Assembly (NCBI GenBank): GCA_945878865.1
Contig: CAMCUD010000001.1
Span: 352,908 to 416,907 of the forward strand
Length of the DNA: 64,000 nt
Origin: Bifidobacterium breve
Lineage (GTDB): Bacteria; Actinomycetota; Thermoleophilia; Solirubrobacterales; Solirubrobacteraceae
Direction: 5' to 3'
In this document: positions 7,388-15,827 of the stretch, piece by piece
How the letters are laid out: each line of letters opens with the position of its first letter
How positions within the stretch are numbered: position 1 is the first letter of the stretch
Notes under the pieces: model-generated
Databases searched by the model: none
The model's input: only the letters and a program-made list of their open reading frames with translations
Told to the model about the DNA's origin: nothing
Program-made: the position numbers and the translations under genes

Positions 7388-8806
7388 GTGACCAGGCGGA
7401 CGAAGATCGTGGCGACCATCGGCCCCGCCTCGCGCGATCCGGAGACGCTCAAGCAGATGGTCGCCGCGGGCATGGATGTCGCCCGCCTGAACTTCTCCCA
7501 CGGCACGCCGGAGCTGCACGCCGAGAACGTCGCGCTCGTCCGCCAGGCCGCCAACGCCGCGGGCCGCCCGGTCGCCGTGCTCCAGGACCTCCCGGGCCCG
7601 AAGCTCCGCATCGGCCCGGTGCAGGACGAGACGATCATGCTCGAGAGCGACAGCACCGTGGAGTTCGTCTGCGGCGAGGAGTTCGAGGGCACGTCGAAGC
7701 GCCTGGCCGTCGGCAACAGCGCGCTCTCCGACGCGCTCGGCGAGGGCGAGATCTTCTACCTCTCCGACGGCCGGATCCGGCTGCGCGCGCAGGAGGTCGA
7801 CCGTGACGCGCACCGCTTCACCGCGACCGTCGAGTTCGGCGGGCGCGTTGGCAGCCGCGCCGGCCTGAACGTCCCCGGCGAGGCCAACGCGCTCCCGTCC
7901 GTGCCCGACGAGGACCTGCGGCTGCTGGGGATCGGCGAGCAGATCGGCGTCGACCTCGTCGCGCTGTCCTTCGTGCGCCGGCCCGAGGACATCGACGTCG
8001 TCCGGCGCTACACGCGCCTGCCGCTCATCGCGAAGATCGAGAAGCCGCAGGCCGTCGAGCGCGCCGACGCGATCACGCGCGCCGCGGACTGCATCATGGT
8101 CGCGCGCGGCGACCTCGGCATCGAGCTGCCGATCGAGGAGGTGCCGCTCACGCAGAAGCGGCTCATCTCGCTCTCCGGGTCGCTGGCGCGCCCGTCGATC
8201 ACCGCGACGCAGATGCTCGACTCGATGGTCACGTCGTCGCGCCCCACCCGCGCGGAGGCCACCGACGTCGCCAACGCGATCCTCGACGGGACCGACGCGG
8301 TCATGCTCAGCCAGGAGACCGCCATCGGCGCGCACCCCATCGGCGCGGTGGCGATGATGGCGTCGATCGCCACGTACACCGAGCGCGCGCTGCCGTTCGA
8401 GCGCTGGAACGAGGGCCGGGTGCACCGCGACGAGCGCGATCCCGCCTACACGCTGGCGCATTCGGCGTGTGTCGCCGCGCGCGAGCTGCAGCTCGACGCG
8501 CTCGTCATCCCGACCCTGTCGGGCCGCTCGGCCCGGCTCGTGAGCGCGCACCGGCCCACCGTGCCGATCTACGCGCTCTCTCCGGGGAAGGAGACCGTGC
8601 GGCGCTGCGGCCTGATGTGGGGCGTGCGCGCCGCGTCGATGCCGCGGATGGAGACCACCGAGGAGCTCATCGCCGACGCCTGCCGTCGGGTCGTCGAGCT
8701 CGGCTGGTGCCAGCCCGGCCAGCGGGTGGGCGTCACCGCGGGCCTGCCGAGCGGGCGCCCGGGAACCACCTCCCTGCTCCAGGTTCAGGTCCTCCGCGGC
8801 GCCTGA
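7388..8806 (+). CDS. pyk: Pyruvate kinase
   Basis: A 472-aa glycolytic enzyme converting phosphoenolpyruvate and ADP to pyruvate and ATP. The N-terminus TKIVATIGPASRD and the motif GMDVARLNFSHG are diagnostic. The active site has LIAKIEKPQAVE (catalytic Lys) and MVARGDLGIELP; SITATQMLDSMVTSSRPTRAEATDVANAILDGTDAVMLSQETAIG completes the A domain, with a lid B domain at about 70-170 and a C-terminal domain with TLSGRSARLVSAHRP. Length is normal. GTG is chosen because it gives the usual N-terminus and sits 7 nt after TACCGT. Confidence 0.97.
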   Translation: MTRRTKIVATIGPASRDPETLKQMVAAGMDVARLNFSHGTPELHAENVALVRQAANAAGRPVAVLQDLPGPKLRIGPVQDETIMLESDSTVEFVCGEEFEGTSKRLAVGNSALSDALGEGEIFYLSDGRIRLRAQEVDRDAHRFTATVEFGGRVGSRAGLNVPGEANALPSVPDEDLRLLGIGEQIGVDLVALSFVRRPEDIDVVRRYTRLPLIAKIEKPQAVERADAITRAADCIMVARGDLGIELPIEEVPLTQKRLISLSGSLARPSITATQMLDSMVTSSRPTRAEATDVANAILDGTDAVMLSQETAIGAHPIGAVAMMASIATYTERALPFERWNEGRVHRDERDPAYTLAHSACVAARELQLDALVIPTLSGRSARLVSAHRPTVPIYALSPGKETVRRCGLMWGVRAASMPRMETTEELIADACRRVVELGWCQPGQRVGVTAGLPSGRPGTTSLLQVQVLRGA

Positions 8807-8818
8807 ATCCCGTTCACG

Positions 8819-8833
8819 GGGCGGAATTCGCCC
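8819..8833 (+). terminator. Short hairpin after pyk
   Basis: GGGCG-GAATT-CGCCC, 12 nt after the pyk stop. Too short and without a T tract to be certain. Confidence 0.3.
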
Positions 8834-8875
8834 GAGCACCGCACGTTTGGCTGTCATCGTGTGTTGGAAGTGCAG

Positions 8876-9916
8876 ATGCATCAGCCGATGCCGATCACCC
8901 GTGGCGTGAGCACCCGCCGTCACCCAGGTCTCATGCTGGCCGCGCTCGGCGCGGTCGTCGTCGCCCTGCTGGCGTTCGCGGCCCGCCCCGCGATGGCCAG
9001 CTACGCCGTGGGCGTGGCCGACAACAAGCCCGCGACGTTCTCCGACCCGCGGTTGAAGCAGATCGGGATCAAGACGGCGCGGGTGGTGTTCCCGTGGAAC
9101 GCCATCAGCCGGGACCCGCAGACGATCGCCGACTACATGTCGGCCGCCAAGGCCCACAACATCCAGGTGCTCGTCGCCTTCGACCGCACGCGCGGCAACC
9201 AGTGCCCGCAGAAGCCGTGCACGCTGCCGTCGGTCAAGCAGTACAAGCGCGAGTTCACGCGCTTCCACAAGAAGTACCGGTACGTGAAGTACTTCAGCCC
9301 ATGGAACGAGGCCAACCACCCGGGACAGCCGACCGCCAAGCGGCCCGACCGCGTCGCCGACTTCCACGACGTGATCATGGACACGTGCCGGAAGTGCACC
9401 GTCGTCGCGGGCGATCCGCTGGACTCCAGCGGCGTCGGCGGCTGGATGCGCTCGTACGAGAAGCGCCTGCGCGTCAAGCACAAGCGCAAGGTCAAGATCT
9501 GGGGCCTGCACAACTACATCTCGGCGAACTACTTCTCCACCGCGGGCACGCGGGAGGCGCTGAAGGCCACGAAGGCGAGCATCTGGCTCACCGAGACGGG
9601 CGGCATCGTCCAGATGCTCACGTTCGACTCGACGCGCCTGAACTACGACGAGGGCCGCGCCGCCCGCGCGCTGCAGTTCGCGTTCGACCTCAAGGCGAGC
9701 TGGCCCTGCCGGATCATGCGGATGTACGTCTACAACTGGCAGGCGGCGCCGAAGGACCGGTTCGACACCGGGGTCATCAACCCAGACGGCCGGGCGCGCC
9801 CCGCCTTCGGGGTGCTCTCGCAGGCGATGCAGCCGTCGTCGCCGGTGCAGCAGGGCAAGGCCAGGTGCGCGGACTTCCGCGCGATCCAGGCCAAGCAGCG
9901 CCAGAAGAAGCGTTGA
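8876..9916 (+). CDS. Secreted clan-A (GH5/GH39-like) glycoside hydrolase
   Basis: A 346-aa exported protein. A signal peptide or anchor (residues about 17-41, ending ARPAMA before SYAVG) follows a basic N-terminus. The mature part is a TIM-barrel: strands such as IKTARVVFPWNAI, the putative acid/base Glu near residue 145 in SPWNEANH and the nucleophile Glu near 240 in IWLTETGG, spaced as in clan GH-A. Substrate unknown. The C-terminal tail is Lys/Gln rich. ATG 8876 is preferred over TTG 8861. A second, larger secreted glycosidase lies at 46784-48490. Confidence 0.8.
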   Translation: MHQPMPITRGVSTRRHPGLMLAALGAVVVALLAFAARPAMASYAVGVADNKPATFSDPRLKQIGIKTARVVFPWNAISRDPQTIADYMSAAKAHNIQVLVAFDRTRGNQCPQKPCTLPSVKQYKREFTRFHKKYRYVKYFSPWNEANHPGQPTAKRPDRVADFHDVIMDTCRKCTVVAGDPLDSSGVGGWMRSYEKRLRVKHKRKVKIWGLHNYISANYFSTAGTREALKATKASIWLTETGGIVQMLTFDSTRLNYDEGRAARALQFAFDLKASWPCRIMRMYVYNWQAAPKDRFDTGVINPDGRARPAFGVLSQAMQPSSPVQQGKARCADFRAIQAKQRQKKR

Positions 9917-9937
9917 CGCGCGGTCCCGGGCCCCCGG

Positions 9938-10051
9938 GGGCCGAGCGTACGTCCTGCGGGGCTCTGACCCCGGTGAACCACCGTTCACCCCGGGTGGCGG
10001 GCCGAGCGTACGTCAGGCGGGGCTATCACCCCGGTGAACCACCGTTCACCC
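9938..10051. repeat. Two direct copies of a 53-nt repeat, each with a hairpin
   Basis: Copy 1 spans 9938-9990 and copy 2 spans 9999-10051 (period 61 nt, 4 differences). Each starts GGGCCGAGCGTACGTC, has a GGGG...CCCC stem, and ends in the inverted repeat GGTGAAC-CACC-GTTCACC. The copies fill the space between two convergent genes, and the last hairpin covers the stop codon of the minus-strand TVP38 gene (10046-10048). A transcription-ending role on both strands is likely but inferred. Confidence 0.8.
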
Positions 10052-10732
10052 GGACTGGGCGGGGCGCGTGGCGGCGCGGACGTCGCGCGCCAGCAGCCAC
10101 GCGCCGGCGATCGCCATGACGATGAGGACCGCGAGGGCGGCCAGTGCCTCCGGCGAGCGCAGGTCGCCGAACGACCCGCCGAGCGCGACGTAGGCGGCGG
10201 TGCGCGGCGCCGCGCCGAGCGCGGTCGCCGAGGCGAACGCCAGGAGGGACACGGGCGTCAGACCCGCCGCGTAGTTGACGAGGTTGTACGGCAGGCCCGG
10301 TGCCGCGCGGGCGAGCAGGATGGCGACGAACCCGCGGCGCCCCACCCACGCGCGCAGCGCGAGCACGCGCGCCCCGGCGGTGCGCTCCACCGCATCGTGC
10401 GCCCACCAGCGCGCAAGCGAGAAGGCGAGCACGGCGCCCAGCACGATCGTCGCGAGGACCGTCGGGATCCCCACCGCGACGCCGAAGATCACGCCCCCGA
10501 TCGCACACAGGACGGGGCCGGGGAACAGCGCGACGGTCAGCAGCGCACCCACGACGATGAACAGCAGCGGCCCGAGGATCCCCAGGTCGCGCACGGGCTC
10601 GCGGATGTTGTCCTCGACCCAGCCCGACACCTCGTCGACGCTCAGCGTGCCCGACAGCGTGAGCACCGCCGTCGCGCCGAACACCACGACGATCAGCGCG
10701 ACGAGACTGCGCAGGCGTGCGCGGTCACTCAC
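10046..10732 (-). CDS. TVP38/TMEM64 (SNARE-associated/DedA-like) membrane protein
   Basis: A 228-aa polytopic inner-membrane protein with about five hydrophobic segments. The family region is visible in LFPGPVLCAIGGVIFGVAVG, then ARWWAHDAVER and the conserved FVAILLARAAPGLPYNLVNYAAGLTPVSLLAFASATALG, which carries the re-entrant Pro-rich loop of the VTT domain. Related proteins act in lipid scrambling or membrane homeostasis. GTG start overlaps the stop of the AarF gene by 4 nt, so they are co-translated; the pairing with a quinone/lipid-linked kinase fits a membrane role. Confidence 0.88.
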   Translation of the reverse strand: MSDRARLRSLVALIVVVFGATAVLTLSGTLSVDEVSGWVEDNIREPVRDLGILGPLLFIVVGALLTVALFPGPVLCAIGGVIFGVAVGIPTVLATIVLGAVLAFSLARWWAHDAVERTAGARVLALRAWVGRRGFVAILLARAAPGLPYNLVNYAAGLTPVSLLAFASATALGAAPRTAAYVALGGSFGDLRSPEALAALAVLIVMAIAGAWLLARDVRAATRPAQSG

Positions 10733-12111
10733 GACCGGCTCGCGTAGAACTCCGCCTCTTCGCGGCCGAGCTCGGTGCGCGGCGGATCGCCGAAGATCCA
10801 CTCCCGCGCGATCGCGCCCCAGTTCGCCGTGGCACGCAGCTGCCCGATGACTGCCAGCGTGAGCATCTCCACCCGGCGGCCGAAGACGTGGTCGGGCGGC
10901 AGCGTCTCGTGGCGCATCTTCCCGAAGAACGACGAGCGCGGATCGCTCATCTCGAGCATGACCTTCGTCGCGTAGCCGGGCGAGAGGCGCACCTCTTCGT
11001 CCTTCGTGTACCACCCGATGAACTCGTCGAACTGGTGGAGCACCTCGTCGGGCTCGTAGTCCTTCTTGCCGCTGATCCAGCCGCCGCGCGAGAGATGGTC
11101 GATGAGCTCCGCGCCCTTGCGCTCGATGCCCAGCCGCTGGAGCTCGAGCTCGAACTCGGCGACCTCCTTCGGCAGGCGCTTGAACAGCCCGAAGTCCAGG
11201 AACGCCATGCGCCCGTCGTCGAGCAGCATCGAGTTGCCCGGGTGCGGGTCACCGCTGAACTGCTGGTGGCGGTACATCGAGCCGAAGTAGAAGCGGAAGA
11301 TGATCTCGCCGATGCGGTTGCGCTCCTCGTCGGGGAGCTGCTTGCACTCCTCGAAGCCGCGGCCGGAGACGAACTCGCTGACGATGACCTTCTCGTGCGA
11401 GAGCGACGTAACGACGTCCGGGACGAAGATGAACGGGTGGCCGCGGTAGATGCGCGCGAGCGCCTTCTGGTTGCTGGCCTCCAGCTCGTAGTCGAGCTCC
11501 TCGTCGATGCGGTCGCGGATCTCCTGGCCCATCGCCTTGGGGTCCAGGCCGGGCGCGACGCTCTTCATGAGGCGCAGGATGAGCCCGAGGTTCTGCATGT
11601 CGGCGCGGACGGCCGCCGCGATCCCCGGGTACTGGACCTTCACCGCGACGTCGCGGCCGTCGTGCAGCCGCGCCTTGTAGACCTGGCCGATCGAGGCGGC
11701 GGCGATCGGCACCGGGTCGAAGGTCTCGAACACGTCCTCGAGCTTGTCGCCGTACTCGCCCTCGATGACCTTCTTCATCTCCTTGAAGGAGACCTTCGGC
11801 GCGGCGTCGCGCAACTCGGCGAGCTTGGCCTGGAAGTCCGCGCGGAACTCCTCGGGCACGAGGCCGACGTCCATGAAGCTCAGCTGCTGGCCGAGCTTCA
11901 TCGCCGCGCCCTTCATCGTCCCGAGCGCCGCGACGATCTGCTCGGCGGTCTCGAGCTGGCGTTTGCTCAGCGCCTCGTTGGCGGCCTCGTCGCTGCGCGT
12001 GAGGTTCGCCGCGCGGGTGCCCATCTGCTTCGCCGCCTGGGTGGCGGCGAGCCGGCCGACCTGGGTCGACCGGCGGATGCGGCCGGTCGGGATCTTGTCG
12101 TCCTTGCTCAT
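10729..12111 (-). CDS. ABC1/AarF/UbiB-family atypical kinase
   Basis: A 460-aa protein of the ABC1 family. Diagnostic elements: the KxGQ motif (MKLGQQLSFMD), the Ala-rich loop AAASIGQVYKARL in place of a Gly loop, the ATP-site Lys in DVAVKVQYPG, the catalytic GDPHPGN and the metal-binding DFG (FLDFGLF). Such proteins are ATPases/kinases tied to isoprenoid or quinone lipids. No transmembrane helix is evident. It heads a two-gene minus-strand operon with the TVP38-like protein and faces gloA divergently across 38 nt. Confidence 0.92.
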   Translation of the reverse strand: MSKDDKIPTGRIRRSTQVGRLAATQAAKQMGTRAANLTRSDEAANEALSKRQLETAEQIVAALGTMKGAAMKLGQQLSFMDVGLVPEEFRADFQAKLAELRDAAPKVSFKEMKKVIEGEYGDKLEDVFETFDPVPIAAASIGQVYKARLHDGRDVAVKVQYPGIAAAVRADMQNLGLILRLMKSVAPGLDPKAMGQEIRDRIDEELDYELEASNQKALARIYRGHPFIFVPDVVTSLSHEKVIVSEFVSGRGFEECKQLPDEERNRIGEIIFRFYFGSMYRHQQFSGDPHPGNSMLLDDGRMAFLDFGLFKRLPKEVAEFELELQRLGIERKGAELIDHLSRGGWISGKKDYEPDEVLHQFDEFIGWYTKDEEVRLSPGYATKVMLEMSDPRSSFFGKMRHETLPPDHVFGRRVEMLTLAVIGQLRATANWGAIAREWIFGDPPRTELGREEAEFYASRS

Positions 12112-12123
12112 GGCGCTGTGCGG

Positions 12124-12143
12124 AGGCTACAGAGGGGTACGCT
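12124..12143. promoter_or_regulatory. Back-to-back -10 boxes of divergent promoters
   Basis: On the plus strand TACGCT (12138-12143) is 6 nt before ATG 12150. On the minus strand TAGCCT (12129 to 12124) is 12 nt before ATG 12111. The two boxes are 8 bp apart, so the promoters overlap physically and each -35 region lies at or inside the opposing gene. Confidence 0.5.
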
Positions 12144-12149
12144 CGGCCT

Positions 12150-12536
12150 ATGCCCGCGCTCATCCACACCTGCTACCGCATCGGCGACATCGACCGCAGC
12201 GTCGCGTTCTACGAGAAGTTGGGCTTCGAGGAGCTCAGCCGGATGCCGATCCGCGACGAGGCGATCAACGTCTTCATGGGCCTGCCCGGCGACGGCGCCC
12301 GCCTCGAGCTGACCTACAACTTCGGGGTCGACAGCTACGAGCTCGGAACGGGCTACAACCACATCGCCATCACGGTCGACGACATGGCCGCGACGCTCGA
12401 GCGGCTCGCCGGCGTGGGGATCGAACCGGAGAAGCCGCCGTACACGGTGCGCGAGGGCGGATCGCTGCTGTGCTTCGTGCGCGACCCCGACGGCTACCGG
12501 ATCGAGCTCATCGAGAAGGATCCCTCGAGCGACTGA
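12150..12536 (+). CDS. gloA: Glyoxalase I-like VOC protein
   Basis: A 128-aa protein of the vicinal-oxygen-chelate fold with two beta-alpha-beta-beta-beta modules. It matches lactoylglutathione lyase: DIDRSVAFYEKLGFEELSR, the metal ligands H6, the Glu of ARLELTYN, the His of GYNHIAITV and the Glu of YRIELIEKD, plus VRDPDGYRIELIE at the end. It would isomerise the methylglyoxal-thiol adduct. Because actinobacteria generally lack glutathione, the thiol may be mycothiol or another; that is inference. Confidence 0.85.
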   Translation: MPALIHTCYRIGDIDRSVAFYEKLGFEELSRMPIRDEAINVFMGLPGDGARLELTYNFGVDSYELGTGYNHIAITVDDMAATLERLAGVGIEPEKPPYTVREGGSLLCFVRDPDGYRIELIEKDPSSD

Positions 12537-12543
12537 GCGCGCT

Positions 12544-12594
12544 CGGGGTGTGGCCGAAACCGGTCCGATCTGGACCGATCTCGGCTGCACCCCG
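12544..12594. repeat. 51-nt imperfect palindrome
   Basis: Outer arms CGGGGTG (12544-12550) and CACCCCG (12588-12594), next GCCGA/TCGGC, and an inner GGTCC-GATCT-GGACC. About 24-nt arms with roughly five mismatches. It lies 8 nt after the gloA stop and ends exactly where the surviving part of an Xre-type gene begins. It may be a terminator or the scar of a small palindromic element. Confidence 0.65.
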
Positions 12595-12833
12595 CCCAGG
12601 CGACCCTCTCCGCGTACGAGCGCGGCCGTAAGGACCCGTTCGCGGCCACGCTCGACCGCCTGCTGCGCGCCGCCGGGCGGCGGCTGACGAGCATCGCCGC
12701 CGTCCGCGAGCCGACCCCGGCCGAGCTGCAGCGCGTCGAGGCGCAGCTCGCCGACGTCCTCGAGCTCGCGGCCGCGCTGCCCACCCGGCATCGGCCTGAC
12801 CTGCGCTACCCGCCGCTGCGGCGGGCCGCGTGA
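12582..12833 (+). pseudogene. Truncated Xre-family helix-turn-helix regulator
   Basis: The open frame ending at TGA 12831-12833 reads HPAQATLSAYERGRKDP, then FAATLDRLLRAAGRRLTS, the second half of an Xre/Cro HTH (recognition helix and onward), followed by a C-terminal tail ending RRAA. Helices 1-2 and a start codon are missing; the sequence upstream is the palindrome at 12544-12594. The stop overlaps the GTG of the nucleotidyltransferase by 4 nt, as in intact HTH/nucleotidyltransferase pairs. I call it an N-terminally deleted remnant. Confidence 0.65.
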
Positions 12834-13383
12834 CCCTCCCGCAGAAGCTCGTCGCGCTGCACCGCGCACTGGCCGCGGCCGATCTCCCCCACGCCTTCGG
12901 CGGCGCGATCGCCCTCGCCTACGCGACGCTCGATCCGCGCGGCACCAGTGACATCGACGTCAACGTCTTCGTGGACGCGGCCGAAGCCGGCCGCGCACTC
13001 GCGGTGCTGCCCGACGGGGTCGCCCAGCCCCCGGACACCGCGGAGCGGATCGCTCGCGACGGGCAGATCCGCTGTGGTGGGACGAGACGCCGGTCGACCT
13101 GTTCTTCGACACCGTCCCGATCCACGCCGATGCCGCCGCGCACCGCCGCGAGGTCCCGTTCGCGGGGACGACGGTTCCCGTGCTCGGCCCGATCGAGCTC
13201 GCCGCCTTCAAGGCGATCTCAGATCGCGCCAGGGACTGGGCCGACATCGAGGAGATGGTCGCGGCCGGGACGCTCGACCTCGACGCCGTCCGGGACGCGC
13301 TCGACGACATGCTCGGCCCCGATGACCGGCGCTGGGAGCGGCTCGAGACAGCCGAGCGGGAAGCCGCCGGACGCCGCGGGTAG
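12830..13383 (+). pseudogene. Frameshifted nucleotidyltransferase (AbiEii/MNT-like)
   Basis: Read in one frame from GTG 12830, the protein is a nucleotidyltransferase: LPHAFGGAIALAYATLDPRGTSDIDVNVFV (GG...DxD catalytic pattern) up to DGQIR. At 13070-13073 the frame must slip back one base: the continuation LWWDETPVDLFFDTVPIHAD, then GPIELAAFKAISDRARDWADIEEM, runs on to TAG 13381-13383. Adding one C would restore about 185 residues. So it is either a single-base deletion or an assembly error. It pairs with the truncated Xre gene upstream, typical of toxin-antitoxin-like or abortive-infection modules. Confidence 0.75.
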
Positions 13384-13395
13384 CCTCCGGCGCGC

Positions 13396-14925
13396 ATGTC
13401 CAAAGCGCGGCGCACCGCGGTCATCGACCTCGGCTCGAACACGTTCCGCCTCGTTGTCTTCTCCGCCGGCAAGGGCTGGTGGCGCCGCAGCGACGAGATC
13501 TACGAGCCCGTGCGGATCGGCGAGCACGTCAGCGCCGACGGCAAGCTCGGCAAGGCCCAGATGGCGCGCGCGCTCGACGCGATCGACGTCTTCGCGCACT
13601 TCTGCCGGGCGACGAAGATCCCCGACGACTGCATCCGGGCCGTCGCCACGAGCGCGATCCGCGACGCGACGAACCAGCAGAAGTTCGTCGCCGCCGCGCA
13701 CGAGCGCAGCGGCCTGGAGATCGACGTCCTCTCTCGCGAGGAGGAAGCGCGCTACGGCTACCTCGCGGCGGTGAACTCCACGACGCTGCGTGACGGCGCG
13801 GTGCTCGACCTCGGCGGCGGCTCGATGCAGCTCGTGCGGGTCCGCGACCGCCACGCCGACAAGCTCGCGTCCTGGCCGCTGGGCGCGGTGCGGATGACCG
13901 AGCGGTTCCTGGAATCCGACGCGCCGGCGAAGAAGGGCGACCTCGACGCGCTGCGCGACCATGTCGCGCGCGAGCTGCAGGATGGGGGCGCGTGGCTGCC
14001 GAAGGCCGGCGACCGGATCGTCGGCATCGGCGGTACCGTGCGCAACCTCGCCGCGGCGACGTCCGCGGCGGCCGGGCTCCCGTCCATGGGCGTGCAGGGC
14101 TTCCCCATCGCAGCCGCCGCGTTGGATGAGCTCGTGGAGCGCCTGGCGTCGCTGCCGCCCTCCGAGCGCGGCGGCGTGCGCGGGATCAAGCCGGGACGCG
14201 CCGACGTCATCCTCGCGGGCGCCGTCGTCATCCAGACCGTGCTGCGCGAAGGCGGCTTCGACGAGCTGGAGGTCACGGAGGCCGGACTGCGCGAGGGCGT
14301 GTTCTTCAGCGAGCACCTCGCCGACCGCGACCCGCCGCTGTTCGATGACGTGCGCCGCGAGAGCGTGCTGAACCTCGCCGCGCAGTACCAGGTCGACCCC
14401 GCGCACACCGCGCACGTCGCGGCGCTCGCGCTGGGGATCTTCGACTCGCTCGCCGCCGACGGCGTCTTCACCGGCGACCCCGTCGAGCGCCGCCTGCTGT
14501 GGGCCGCCTGCATGCTCCACGACATCGGCATGCGGGTGGATTACGACGACCACCACAAGCACTCGCGCTATCTCATCCTCAACGGCGGCCTGCCGGGCTA
14601 CTCGCCGATCGAAGTGGCGCTCATCGCCCAGGCGGCGCGCTATCACCGCAAGGGCATGTCCGAGCTCGGCCCCTACGCGAAGCTCGCCGGCCCCGGCGAC
14701 GACCGGCGGCTGGACCGCCTCTCCGTCCTGCTGCGGCTCGGAGAGGACCTCGAGCGCAGCCGTGACCAGAGCGTCACCGCCGCGAAGGTCACGACCGGCG
14801 ACGACGGCACGGTGACGCTGACCCTCGAAGCCGACGAAGGGGTCGAGGTGGCGCGCTGGGCCGCGCAGCGGGAGACCGAGTTGTTCGAGCGCGCCTTCGA
14901 CAGGAAGCTGAGGGTCGAGGCGTGA
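13396..14925 (+). CDS. ppx: Ppx/GppA exopolyphosphatase/guanosine pentaphosphatase
   Basis: A 509-aa protein. The actin-like ATPase core (about 1-310) shows TAVIDLGSNTFRLVVF (phosphate 1), RAVATSAIRDATN, the catalytic Glu region LSREEEARYGYLAAV, the phosphate-2 motif LDLGGGSMQLV and IVGIGGTVRNLAA. The C-terminal HD-like domain (about 330-505) has MLHDIGMRVDYDDHHKHSRYLI. It should remove terminal phosphates from polyphosphate or convert pppGpp to ppGpp. TAGCCT (13381-13386) lies 9 nt before the ATG and also contains the stop of the frameshifted gene. The next gene overlaps by 4 nt. Confidence 0.93.
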   Translation: MSKARRTAVIDLGSNTFRLVVFSAGKGWWRRSDEIYEPVRIGEHVSADGKLGKAQMARALDAIDVFAHFCRATKIPDDCIRAVATSAIRDATNQQKFVAAAHERSGLEIDVLSREEEARYGYLAAVNSTTLRDGAVLDLGGGSMQLVRVRDRHADKLASWPLGAVRMTERFLESDAPAKKGDLDALRDHVARELQDGGAWLPKAGDRIVGIGGTVRNLAAATSAAAGLPSMGVQGFPIAAAALDELVERLASLPPSERGGVRGIKPGRADVILAGAVVIQTVLREGGFDELEVTEAGLREGVFFSEHLADRDPPLFDDVRRESVLNLAAQYQVDPAHTAHVAALALGIFDSLAADGVFTGDPVERRLLWAACMLHDIGMRVDYDDHHKHSRYLILNGGLPGYSPIEVALIAQAARYHRKGMSELGPYAKLAGPGDDRRLDRLSVLLRLGEDLERSRDQSVTAAKVTTGDDGTVTLTLEADEGVEVARWAAQRETELFERAFDRKLRVEA

Positions 14926-15818
14926 CCCGTGCCGCGGTGCTCCGCGGCCCGACGTTCGAGGTGGCCGCCCGGCCGCCGCACCCCGCGCTGGGGGCGTTCG
15001 TGCGCCGCCTCGTCGGCTTCGCCGAGCACGCGCCCGCGCCGATCCGGCGGCTGGAGATGCCGGCGAGCAGCGTCGCCCTCATCGTCGGCTTCGAGGGCGA
15101 CGGCTGGGCGATCGAGCAGGGCGGCGCGGCGCGCGGGCGCCACGCCGCGTTCGCCGCCGGACTGCACGGGACCGCCGCGGTCACCGAGCAGCACGGACGG
15201 GTCGCCGGCGTGCAGGCCGACCTGACGCCCGAGGGCGCCCACCGGCTGCTCGCCGTCTCGATGGCCGAGCTCGCCGGAACCGTCGCGCCGCTCGACGACG
15301 CCGCCGGCGGCGATCCCGCCACCCGCGCACTCGCCGAGCGCCTCGGTGACACCGCGGGCTGGGACGCCCGGCTCGACCTCACGGAGGCGTGGCTGGCCCG
15401 GCGGCTCGACCGGACGCCGGCCGGCGGGGCCCCGCACGTCGCCCACGCGGTCCGGCGCCTGCGCGAGACCGGCGGAACGGTCCCCGTCGGCGTGCTCTGC
15501 GAGGAGATCGGCTGGAGCCGCCGGCATCTCGCCAAGCGCTTCCGCGAACACACGGGCGTCACGCCGAAGGCGATGGCGCGGCTGGTGCGATTCGAGGGCG
15601 CCGTCGCGGCGCTGGCGAGAGAGGACCGGCCGGACCTCGCCCGCGTGGCGCTGGACTGCGGCTACGCCGACCAGGCGCACTTCACCCGCGAGTTCCACGG
15701 CTTCGCGGGACTGCCACCCGGGGCCTACGTCCGCCACCGCGCCGACCCGGCGGCCGGGATCAGCGGCGCGATCGCCGAGGTCACATCCGTGCAAGACCCG
15801 TCGAGCGCGGCGGCGTAG
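14922..15818 (+). CDS. AraC-family transcriptional regulator
   Basis: A 298-aa regulator with an N-terminal ligand-binding-like domain (about 1-160) and a C-terminal AraC double HTH (about 190-275): VPVGVLCEEIGWSRRHLAKRFREHTGVTPKAMARLVRF and VALDCGYADQAHFTREFHGFAGLPPGAYV. Ligand unknown. GTG overlaps the ppx stop. A VOC-fold gene starts 9 nt after its stop, a pairing often seen where the VOC protein is the controlled target. Confidence 0.92.
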   Translation: MTRAAVLRGPTFEVAARPPHPALGAFVRRLVGFAEHAPAPIRRLEMPASSVALIVGFEGDGWAIEQGGAARGRHAAFAAGLHGTAAVTEQHGRVAGVQADLTPEGAHRLLAVSMAELAGTVAPLDDAAGGDPATRALAERLGDTAGWDARLDLTEAWLARRLDRTPAGGAPHVAHAVRRLRETGGTVPVGVLCEEIGWSRRHLAKRFREHTGVTPKAMARLVRFEGAVAALAREDRPDLARVALDCGYADQAHFTREFHGFAGLPPGAYVRHRADPAAGISGAIAEVTSVQDPSSAAA

Positions 15819-15827
15819 AACGACGGC

